Shown: one piece after another, positions 24,301 to 36,300 of the stretch
How the letters are laid out: the number at the start of each line of letters is the position of its first letter
Numbering within the stretch: position 1 is the stretch's first letter
Assembly (NCBI RefSeq): GCF_032884065.1
Contig: NC_088868.1
Span: 34,932,890 to 34,996,889 of the forward strand
Length of the DNA: 64,000 nt
Source of the DNA: Artemia franciscana
Taxonomy: Eukaryota > Arthropoda > Branchiopoda > Anostraca > Artemiidae
Reading direction: 5' to 3'
The notes under the pieces: model-generated
Seen by the model: the letters and a program-made list of their open reading frames with translations, nothing else
Databases searched by the model: none
Told to the model about the DNA's origin: nothing
Made by a program: the position numbers and the translations under genes

Positions 24301-27300
24301 CCAAAGAAACGTTTTGGCTTACCCAAAACGTTCCCAAAGAAAGCTGCACTTTCTCCATGGTCTCTTACAGCTTTCAGCAATGCAATATAGCCACTCAAAG
24401 ATGATACCTCAGGTCGTGCTAGACGGCATCCACGAAGGTCGATTAGCTCTTTTATCCTTTCCCTATAATAAAGAAATACTAAATTGCATTTTAAGCAAGG
24501 ACACGTTGAAAAGAATTACTTTCAAACAACGCTATCTACATTGAACAGTTCAGGGTGTATGACGATTGAATGATGACCAAAATTAAAACAAAAAAAAATT
24601 AAAACAAGCTAGGAGAGGTTGGGGTTGAACAGGACGTGGCTTAAACTGGACACCCTCAATTGCTTAGATGCACCATTTGGGGAATAATTTCACAATAATT
24701 TGGGAGAGTGCTTACAAAGTGCAATACAAAGTATCTTACCTTCAGTTTCAGAAACAAATTTCTAATTTGGTTGATTTATCCTTTCAAAAGTTGAACTACA
24801 AAAACTGTTTTAGGTAGCTTATTTTTTTTTCTGGCATCTTGCAAAAAGTTGTGCCAAGCTGTAAGTATAATGCCTAAATTTTTTTCGCTAGTTTCTCTAA
24901 ATTCTTTTGTCATTCTAGAATCAAAAAAAGTTGCGCTATCTTCTTTAATGCTATTTACCCGGATGTATTTCTCAGTGAGATTGTGAAGGGGGCAGGGGGG
25001 GGGGGGGTTAATCCCAGATACGTTGCCTGGTTCTAGACCCCAGTCCCAGTGGTTCTAATGACCCAATCAACTGACCCCAGTCCTGCTCCCAGGCCATCAA
25101 CCACTAACCCAAAAGGTCAGTTTGGAAGAATAACCCCAGAAATGATTAGACCTTTCCCGCTTATGGGATATCTCCACGCAAGTTCTAAGGCAGAGAGCTT
25201 GCCGCAGAGCTCTCAGGCAGTAAGCACCTCAAAACAGACAAAACGAGGATACTCAATATACTACAATAGAGGCGAAAATGCATGGAAACGGAAAGAAAAA
25301 ACACTAAGGAGGCGCCCGTTCGTCTGATGAATTATCGCATCTTGGTGAAGAAGACAATAATGCTGACCTGTCGTTCAGTCTATCTTCCTTGTCAGTAAGA
25401 AATTACGTTCTTATCAAGTTCCAGCTCGAGAAGTAAGCCCGCTGCTATCTTGGCTTAGTGCAGGAGATTACAATCGGTGAAAATGCGATTAGAATCATTT
25501 GCAAGCAGAGCAAAAGGTTTGTCTTCCCGAGGCAGAAGATGTTGCAGGAGTGAATTTTCCTGATATTTTACAGTCTGCCAAAACCTTTTTCCTGTCGAGG
25601 AATCAGCAAAGGGCCTCAAAGTTTTCGCTAGGAACTTGATTTTTCACAACTAATATGTCTTAATCAACCAGGCTTATAATTTTGTACTCTATTCAAAGTA
25701 AAAAAAAAAAAAAAATGCTGTTTATGGAAAAATTTACTGTTTCTACAGAACTGCCGGTAGGTTTTGACAATTTTTGTAGATTATCCGGCTCAAGGCCTAG
25801 CGCGTTCAATCCAGCCTCACTTGGTGGGGTCGGTTCAGACACTGACCAGAAATTTTTAATGTAGATTTTGATAAAATTCGAAGAACAAGATATCTGAAAA
25901 AAACATCAAGCATTCCTTATTCTGAGAGATATCTAGAGACCATAAATTTTCGAATCTCTATTCATAAACAAATGAGATATTTTTTATCGGCCAAATTTGT
26001 CCAGTTCAACCGTGACATCTCCTATATGTTACCGTGAATGTCTGAAATCGGTAAATACTGACATTCACCAATGATTGTCCGAAACATTTTTTTTTTCCTC
26101 AGATTTAGTCAATGGTGCCAGTCAACTTTTTCAGTTTTATGCAAGGTTTGGTGGTTACAGGTTAAGTTTTTAACCCATTTCTGAGATTTATAACCTAATA
26201 TGACCTAACCCAGTGGCAGATCCAGGGGCAGGAGGTGACCCCCCTCCCCAAGATTTTTTCTGGTGCTCTCATTCCCGTTTTTTTTTTACTATTCTTTTCA
26301 GAAGAAATTTGTCAATTTGGTCAAATATTGGCACCTTTGTCAGATTGACCCCCACTCTGAGATTTCGCTCATTGGCACCTTTGTCACATTGGACCTCCTC
26401 CAAAATTTTTCTATAGATCTGCTCTTGACCTAGACCAAGCTAACCTAACTTTAACTTTAACCATCATTGCTTGCATCAGACTGAAAAAGCTGATTTGCAA
26501 AGCCAATTGAATCAAAGCAGAGAAAAGGGAATTTCGGACATTCACCAGTGAATGCCGACATTAGCCAGATTTCTGACATTCACAGTGACATATACACACA
26601 TATAAGGAATTTGCTTTTCACAGTAAGTATAATGTGCCGGGGTTTTGGGTAAGGGACAAAACATCCACAAAATGGTGATTGAGTTTCTAGAATTAAAATT
26701 ACAAATCAAATACAGCACTTCAGAGTGCGATAACCATGCAGCTGAATTCCCAAGTTCCCTTTTACAAAAAAAATTTCATTAAAAAAAAACTATTGAGGCT
26801 GTGATGTTTTCAAAGGACGTATGAAATATTTTTATGCAATCTAAACCATCCGTTTAAAGCTAGGACCACTGGAGTTGTTACTTCAATATATTTTCCAGTT
26901 CTTGGCTTATTCTGTAAAGCGAAGTTGTTTAGTATTTCCCTAAAATTGGTTATTTTCTTTTCTCTCCATCGAAAAATTTGAAATAGTTGAGAGGCGAAGC
27001 CCTTAAAAACCAAGTCATTCATTCTTAGCTTTCGAGACAATGGCCTTTTCCTCAAACGACTTTTGTTCTACGTTATTGGCTAGAAAATTTTGCAAAATCA
27101 CAAGACATCTAATTTGCATTCTTGTTCGAAAAAGAACATTTTTTTATTATTTTCTCTACAAAAGTATCGCTTAAGCCAAATCGTTCGAACCTAAATCATT
27201 GCAAAGATTGTGTTAGAATTTTGGATAGGCAATACTAAAATTCTTCTTCATCATTCCTTATTAGGAAAAAATTCATATGAATGGCAGTGAGTATGAAAGA

Positions 27301-30300
27301 ATATATGGAAATTCTAACCACTAGACAATATGGGATAAGCAAATTAGGGGACAAACGGGTTTCAACCGGTAGCCTGTCAATTTGCAGTCGAAAGCTCTAC
27401 CACTGAGCTATGGGTTATCCCGGTTACAGACCAGAACAGACCTAAGAACAGGTTGAGACGCCTTGTCTTACGATGGAAGAAACAAAATTATAATCGTATT
27501 TGCGATATCGGTATACAAATCGGTAATAATTGAGCTAAGAATTCGCACACTATATCACCGCATGTTGAACTGTGGTATAAAGAGTCAAAAATTAAAACTT
27601 TTGTACACTGATGATAGGCAAAGAGCGACCATGGATAAAGTTATAAGTGAAGGAGCTACGTGTCTGTCTTGTTAACAAACGATTGCACAAAATGAGGTAG
27701 CTCGTCAGAAAAAGGTTAGTGGTGAACTAATAGAAGATTACATAGTCAAATTTTGACGTTAAAGGTAACAGATAGTATGAGGGACAGATAGGAGAATAAT
27801 TTTTAGCACCTTAACATAGGTTTCACAGGAATAAAAGACTAACCCATACCCATAACCTAATCTATTGACACTAGAGCACTACCAAGAAAACTAGAAACAT
27901 CTAGAGCATGCTTAATTGGAAATCTGAATTTCAATTAAAAGCATGTTTGGATGCTTAATTAGGTATTTTTTTTTTTAACTGTTTTTTAACCTTGGTTCAC
28001 ACTGCTGCATTTTCAAGGGATAACAGTTTTGTGTCACCCGTCAAATATCGTTTGTATTTTACTTCAAGTTTATGCGTCAGAAATTTTTTAGCTAAATTGT
28101 GAAAAACATATTCATTATTTTAAATTAGAGCCTTTTCTGGAACATTCAATGGAAATAACTGAGAAACTAATCATATTTTCAGGACTAATCTCAATAAATG
28201 AAAAAGGACATGACGGCTATTCAAAGAAACAATAAATCTTCAAGAGCCGGGAGGATATTTCCATGGAAGTGTACATAGAAGTTAAGAGGTATAGTTTTAA
28301 TAAGACATAGGAATCATAGCCTAAATTCTTTCTTTTGTGTTCTAGAACTGGATTTAGCCTGAGCCTATGGCTATACTTTTTGAACGTGGCATACTAGTTT
28401 TCGCGTGTCAACGGCTGCAAGGAACCGTTTCTGTGTCATCATTTTCGCAAATTTCCTGTATCCGTGAGCCATTTTACATAAAAAATGTATTAGGGTAGGG
28501 GTGGATATAGAGCAAAATATTGGGGGGGGGGGGCCAATGTGACAAGGGCACCAATAATTGACCAAATTGACAAATTAATTAACAAAAATGAGTAAAAAAC
28601 ATAAAAAAAGGAATTGCGCTCCAGAAATTCTTAGGGGGCACCAAACCCCCTGAATTTTCCAGAGCAGTGGCAAGATTTGGTCTAATTTGGCTATTCCCAG
28701 ACATATTTTGGCTATTTATCTGAAATAGTTGAGGCTCCGTAAGTGCCAAAATCAAAGGCTTATTCACTTCTAGAGATACAGTCATTCTGTACATGAGAAC
28801 CAGGGATCTACCAACTTGTAAATAATTAAACCAAGGACTTGTGCATTATATCAGTCACAAGGTCCATGGCAATAATTATACTAAGTGCATGCTTACTGTA
28901 TCGCCTGACCTTATCCTCAGGTGCAAGATTTTAGGAGGCAAAAAATTGTGCAGGTGATATAAAACCCAATAGACTGGATGAAGACACTTACTTATCAGCA
29001 GATGAAATGATCAGATCAGACCAATATCCAAGCCCATCACCTTTCTTAGGGTGTTGACAGACAGCACCAACTGGTAGAAGGGTCCAATCTGGGTCATCTG
29101 TTGCGCTTAAATGTTGAAATGAAAAGCTTGATATGAACGCTGGAATATATTAAATAATAGACTAATGAATATTGAAAGTGCAAAACATATATTGAAAGAA
29201 TTTATTTTCAAAAGAACTTGATTCAAAATGCTCCCTTCACAAGACTACTCTAAAGATCTTCCCTCCTAAAAAAAAATCCAAGTAAAAGGGACAAAGGACT
29301 AATATCTCTGTAGTTGGAACAGTTGTTAGATGAGAGTTTTTTGTTTTTTTTATAGCTTTTGTAAATGATTTTTGGTTGATAATTATAGGATTGTAGGATT
29401 TCCCTTCTGGTTGTGTGCATATATTTTATAATCATTAGTAAAATAAACAAGTAAAAAATAAAAATAAAACTAATATTGCGGATGAAGTCCGTTTATTCCT
29501 TGTGATTTCTCATGTGGTTGTGTGCATATATTTTATAATCATTAGAAAAGTAAACAAATAAAAATAAAGTATAACTAATATTGCAAGTCAAGTCCCTTTA
29601 TTCCTTGGAAATATCCCCTGATCTCCCAAACACTTACTTTGATTTTTAGGGACAAGAGTAGCAAGCTCTTTCTAGTACCACAACATCTTTTTCTTTGTAC
29701 GCGTGGACAAGAATATTTGAAAACAAAGATTAAAAAGCTAGATTCATAATATCTTTTCCTAAAAACAGGCCCAATTTTACTTTATAAACTAAAATTTACG
29801 TAATTTTTTTAAAAGAAAATTTGCCTAAAAAGACAAATTTAGGAAATGCACTCAATTTCAAAAAGATAGTTGAAACTCCTCAAGAACAGAAAAAGTGAAA
29901 AAAAGAAATGTCAAATTTTACGGAAAAATGATGCAAATGCTTACAGAAATGGGCCACAAAGGTTTTTTTCTAGATCAGCAGAATAAATTCATGGTAAAGT
30001 AGTTGGCTAACTGTAACATTTTCAAGATATTTAAATAACTACGTAGTAATTCCACCATTAAAATCAAAATGTAACCTTTGCGATTCAGAATGGCGTAAAT
30101 GTAACAGAATGGTGTAAGTAAAGTTGTGATCATATATTGCAACCTGGCACTCTCTTTCAAATCAGTGGCAGTTTTAGGCTTCGTAATCTCGGAAAGGAGG
30201 GGCAAGGTATATCACAGGAATCTTAAAATATAAAATAAAGGAAACTTAATGTCGGATGTAAGGAAGACTGGGGTACAGATGGCGGGGGAAGATACCCCCT

Positions 30301-33300
30301 GCCCAGGACTAGAGCCACATTTGCTTTAAATATCAAGAAAATCCAACCGTCTTAAGTTCTTTTCTAGAATATTTCGTAGCACAAGAACATAACGAACATA
30401 AACGACCATAGCGATCATAAAGAACATAATGAGCTTCCGCTATGCCACTGCTATTTTAAATATAAAAAAATAAGTTTTTTTTTAACTGCAAGTAAGGAGC
30501 GACATTAACACTTAAAACGAACAGAAATTATTCCGTATATGAAAAGGGTTGTCCCCTCCTCAACGCCTCGCTCTTTACGCTGAAGTATTTATTGTTTTAA
30601 AAAGTTTAGTTGTGAGAAAGAGTCAAACTTTAACGTAAAAAGCGAGGCGTACTAGCCACTAGTACGCTAGCAGCCACAACCACCACTAGCAGCAACATCA
30701 TTTTCTTTGCTGGCGGCTTCTGTTCATTTCAGGTTTAAATTCGTTGTTTATTGGAAGTCACTATTTATTTATCTACTCAGTATTTGCCTTGAAAAATGAT
30801 AGATGGCTTTCTCTGCATTCAATATAGCTTATTACAGTTGAGTTAATACTTCCAGGTGTCTTAAATAGTACGTCGCCTCAGTTTATTTGTAGAGTAGCAA
30901 GGTATCGGGAAATTTTGTTAAATAAATAAAATAATAATAAATAAATTAATAAAAAAATCTTAGTATAAAGTAAATGCAATATTTGTCTTTTTCCGAGTGT
31001 TAAGTGTTTTTTTCAAGGACCTTTTTTTAAGTATTAAGTGCTAGTATTAGGTTGATACAGTTTTTCATTTAAGCGTTTTATAATGATCGCTGATCAAAGT
31101 TTATGTTATTTGCGTCTTTCGTTCATGCGATTATACTGTGTTCATGGCTGTATATTTGGCTTTAAAATACGCTTATCTATATATAGTCAAATAATATATA
31201 GTCAAATATATATAGTCAAATATATATAGTCAAATATATAGTCAAATATATAGTCAAATATATATAGTCAAATATAGTCAATATATAGTCAAATATAGTC
31301 TATATATATAGACTATATCAAATATAGACTATATCAAATGTAGTCTATATATATATAGTCAAATATAGTCTATATATAGTCAAATATATAGCTTATCTAT
31401 AGTCAAATAATCTAGCTTTTCCTTTCTATACGCCTATACTGCTCCTATTCTTATGAAAAAAACATTAGATTCAAAATCTTACTGGTTTATAGCAATCTTA
31501 AGAAAGGACCTAAAGAAAGTTCCTAAGAGGAAGATTTTTAATTTAGCCAGGCAGATAAATATACCAAAAATTTTCTATCAAGAAATGAACGAATTGGAGC
31601 TTATTGACCTCTGGCGCACAAAAGCAAATAATTAATTTAATAGGCCTAGGTTTTCCCTATGTTTAGTAAGCGCTATGGGTAGCAATTCAATAAATGCAAT
31701 TACCTATTCAACGCTAAAATTTACAAAAATGAATTGCAATAATTTTATTGAACAGGATTTGACAGAATAACCACCTCAAGGAGACAACTACAGATAAATT
31801 TGCAGTGCCAGACACAAAATCTAGAGAGGGAGCTACGCATCTCTCTTGTCAAAGTTCGCAAACGATGGAACAAGAAGAGATGGCGTCAGAAGAGTGAGCA
31901 AATAAACTTTTTGAAGATACGCTACATCTTTGACGTTATATCTACATATACATCTACATCTCTTTATACATCTACATCTACATGTACGCTATATCTACAT
32001 ACTTTGACGTTAAAGAGCAGCAAAGGTTATCGAGACTAACAGAGAGTAATCTTTAGCACCTTGATAAAATATTAATAATAATAACTGGTGCCACTGACAG
32101 TACAACGTCACCAAGAAAATTAATTTAAATGTTAATAAAAATTAAATGTTTGACAATTAATTTGATTCAAGATATTAATTTAGAGTTACTAGAATTCAAC
32201 TTTCATTCAATTTTTTTTTTGATTCAATAAACTGAGCAGCTGTACCACAGAATTAGAAGAATATAATCCTTAATTGATAGAAACATATATTTGTTAGCAA
32301 ATCGAACTACAGTACGCAATGCAAACTAACAAGTCCATGTTACTCAAACATTATAAAAATATTTCAATGCCCCCTCCCATTACTAAGCTTGCAAATAAAA
32401 AAAAACTAGTTGCAATACTCAGAACATATTTGATAGATTTTGGCACAATATTTCTAATATCCTTCAGCATGCCCATACACTTTGGGAAGAAGCTTTCAGC
32501 CTTGTTCCTGATAACCCAAAAAAGTATCGGGATTTATTTATACAACTCCTTACATTTGCCACACGATTCACCTATTTAAAGTGTGAGTTGAGCCCCTCCC
32601 CCTCCCCAACTAAATTCTTAGATGCATGCCTGCTTTTTCGTATGCAACCTACTCAACTTCCAACAAATAAGAACCTTAGATGATATCTCCTTCAGGTTCA
32701 GTGCAACCTAGATAGTTCCTTGAAAATCATTAAAGCGGCGTTCGGATGCCAGTCTGGTTAGTCTCGCGTGTCTTAACGGGGGTCTGTCCAGACATCAATA
32801 TCAAGACTGATCCCCTTCCGTTTTAAAATTGAGTGCTTGGGTACAACATGTTGCAGTTAAGCATCTAAGTTATATATTCTTTATCTCTATGTCTAAGATT
32901 TTTAATCCTACATATAAGGAAGACTTTTGCATTACGTTTACCATTTGGGCTTAAGCGTGGTGCATATATGCATGGCAGACTGAACTTCCTTACTTAAGGC
33001 CTAGCCAAAGTCCAAGAATTTTATTCCCTAGTAAATTCTTTTTTTTAGGCGTCAACTCGGTCAAATACAAAGGCATCAGTTTTCTTCGTCGCTTCAACTA
33101 AACAAACACAAGAAGGTTGAACTTAAGGGGTTTCTCACTCAAAATTACGATTAGGCGCAGGCCATCCTTAGCAATTCTTCTTGTAATTATTTATACAATT
33201 TAATTTTTTATATGTATTTATGAACCGGCAGTTTGATGTCTGCACGCTACTTATTCTCTAGACTCTGTTTAAACAGGGCACAACTAACTAATACTTGAAT

Positions 33301-36300
33301 GAATCGCTCCTGAACAACCCGAGTGATTAGTCCCTTGGGATAATTTATGCATTCTCATACGCACCGATTACAGCCGGATCTAGTCTTTTGAGGGGAATTT
33401 TTGCCTTCAGAACACAAATATGTAAAGTATTTGAAGGGACTGAAGCCAGGAAGTATATATTATAGAAATAAGTTTCTGATTGTTGAATAGAAAATTTTTT
33501 GCTCTATTTTTTGATACCCCACAACAACAGTGTCAAGTACAGCAATCTAGAATGCAAACCCGAAACAGGTTTTATAATTATTTTGGAATTACAAAAAAAA
33601 TAATTGTCGGCTTTAAGATTTGATTAGATTAAAATATTCACCAGATTTTTTTTTCGATTGACATGAAAACCGCCGAAATAACTAATTCAGGAACGTCAGG
33701 CAAACTCCAAATGTTTAACATGGGAGGTATAGGAAGATTCCTTGAGAGTGCGTCCTGCCTTAATCAAATGCATGGCCAGGCCTGAATGTGCATGCATGGA
33801 AGTCTTATAAGACTTCCGCGTTACCTGCTTAAAGAGCCTTCGCCTCGACATAGAAAAGAATAATCAAAAATAGGTCTTGAAAATTAAATACATTCAAACA
33901 AGTCTACTCTAACTAAAAAAGCAGAATAATCCAAAAAGCAATAATCTAACATTATTAAAGTTACCCATATCAGGATATCCACCAGGGGCTGCCTCAGCTG
34001 ATTTAACAGCTTTGAAACCACCTGCTTCCCCTGTCACAGCTGATGACAGTAAAAAATAAAAGAAAATCATCAGTAGGAAACAAAGTAAATTCCTTATAAC
34101 TCACCAAATTACATCTATGACAAAGACAGCTTGGAAATTAAACTAACCAATGAATGTGCAAGAAAACAAGTAAGTCAATGTAGTGTAAGTAAGCTGGCTC
34201 TTTCGGCATTTTGTTCGTAACCATAAGATGAAAATCTGCTATTTCAATTAAAAAATAAAACTTTCTTTTCAAACGAAAGTAAAGAGCAATATTAAAACTT
34301 AAAAGGGCCGGAAGTTATCACTACATGAGGAAGGCTGCGTCCCCCTTGGCAGCCTGCCATTATGCTAAAGTTTTATATTGCTTTACTGAAATGAGTGCAA
34401 AAAAATGTAGTTATGGGTAAAATAAGTATTTTACTGATCAACTGCTTTATAAAACACCCAATATTACCCCAAACATAAACCTCGACAAAAAAAAATGCCT
34501 TTTTATATGTATCCATTGTTATTAAACTCCCTTTTTCAGGGATACGATTAATATTAGCATAAGTTGCTGCTTACTTACACTACAACAAGTGTACACTGAA
34601 CACTTTGAATATTTTGAACTATTTTTTTGAATATTTTGAATACATTTTGAACACTGAAGGATAGCCAAAATGAACAAAATGACGAATTTGCCCCCCCCCC
34701 GATATTAAAGACTGTCTCTCCACCCATAAATTTTCGTAAATTGTTCCTTATGTTCGTGACCAGGAACTATTTGATCCGTAACGGAAAACTTATCTCGTTA
34801 GAAAGTGGGTAATGAAGAATTTAATAGAACATGTAGTGTATAAACGGAAAAGATAACAGAATACAATATTGGTTTAAGGCAACCAATATTTAGTGCCTCT
34901 AGCGCAATCTAATAGCATTTTAAGATGTGTTCCCGCTATTCTTATTTTACCTAAAAATGTTGGGTTTACTTGCTGAAGCAGAATTTATTAACTAGTAAAG
35001 CTAGGTTACTAATGATAGTATTTTAAACAGGATTTTAAGATGTGTTCCCGCTATTCCTACTTTACATAAAAATGTTGGGTTTACTTAGTGAAGCAGAATT
35101 TATTAACTAATAAAGCTAGGTTACTAATGATAGTATTTTAAACAGGATTTTAAGATGTGTTCCCGCTATTCCTACTTTACATAAAAATGTTGGGTTTACT
35201 TAGTGAAGCAGAATTTATTAACTAATAAAGCTAGGTTACTAATGATAGTATTTTAAACAGGATTTTAAGATGTGTTCCCGCTATTCCTACTTTACATAAA
35301 AATGTTGGGTTTACTTAGTGAAGCAGAATTTATTAACTAGTAAAGCTAGGTTACTAATGATAGTATTTTAAACAGGATTTTAAGATGTGTTCCCGCTATT
35401 CCTACTTTACATAAAAATGTTGGGTTTACTTAGTGAAGCAGAATTTATTAACTAGTAAAGCTAGGTTACTAATGATAGTATTTTAAACAGGATTTTAAGA
35501 TGTGTTCCCGCTATTCCTACTTTACATAAAAATGTTGGGTTTACTTAGTGAAGCAGAATTTATTAACTAATAAAGCTAGGTTACTAATGATAGTATTTTA
35601 AACAGGATTTTAAGATGTGTTCCCGCTATTCCTACTTTACATAAAAATGTTGGGTTTACTTAGTGAAGCAGAATTTATTAACTAGTAAAGCTAGGTTACT
35701 AATGATAGTATTTTAAACAGGATTTTAAGATGTGTTCCCGCTATTCCTACTTTACATAAAAATGTTGGGTTTACTTAGTGAAGCAGAATTTATTAAGTAA
35801 TAAAGCTAGGTTACTGATGATAATTACCAGAAACAGTTAATTTGGCGGGAAATTCAAAATAAGTCTTTTTATTCGAAGTTAACAAAAATTTTTGAAGCTT
35901 TTGAAAAGTTTCTTCAAAACAAATATAAGTTTTGAAATCTTGAGAATTTCACCAGGAATTTCCTGTTAGGTCATATAAGCAGGATTATTGTCTGTGTTAG
36001 GTCATAGAAGCAGGATTTGACTGACCTTCAAAAATATGTCACAAAAATACCGCATGAAGCAAAGTAATTTTACAAGGAAGCATAAGAGACGAGTCTCTCT
36101 CATCTTCTTTAGTATGCATGTTGTAAGATTCTATTAGCTACAAAAAATTCCTTTCATTTTTATTTTCTTATTTATTCCTGTCCCTTGCATTGATGCCAAT
36201 TGAGGGACAAGGATGGACATACATCCCCGCAGTTTTTTATCCCCCCCTCCTAGATTTTAAAAAGACCTTTGTTTTGACATACCCTTTGTCGGAATTTTCC

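Noticed and set aside
26810-27055. 81-codon minus-strand frame inside an intron of the PhnD-like gene
   Set aside because: Reasonable composition but no recognisable family, no splice phases matching the gene and the family motifs are complete without it.
31453-31635. 60-codon plus-strand frame KKVPKRKIFNLARQINIPKI
   Set aside because: Faintly like a SAP-type helix pair but too short and isolated; follows directly on a low-complexity repeat.
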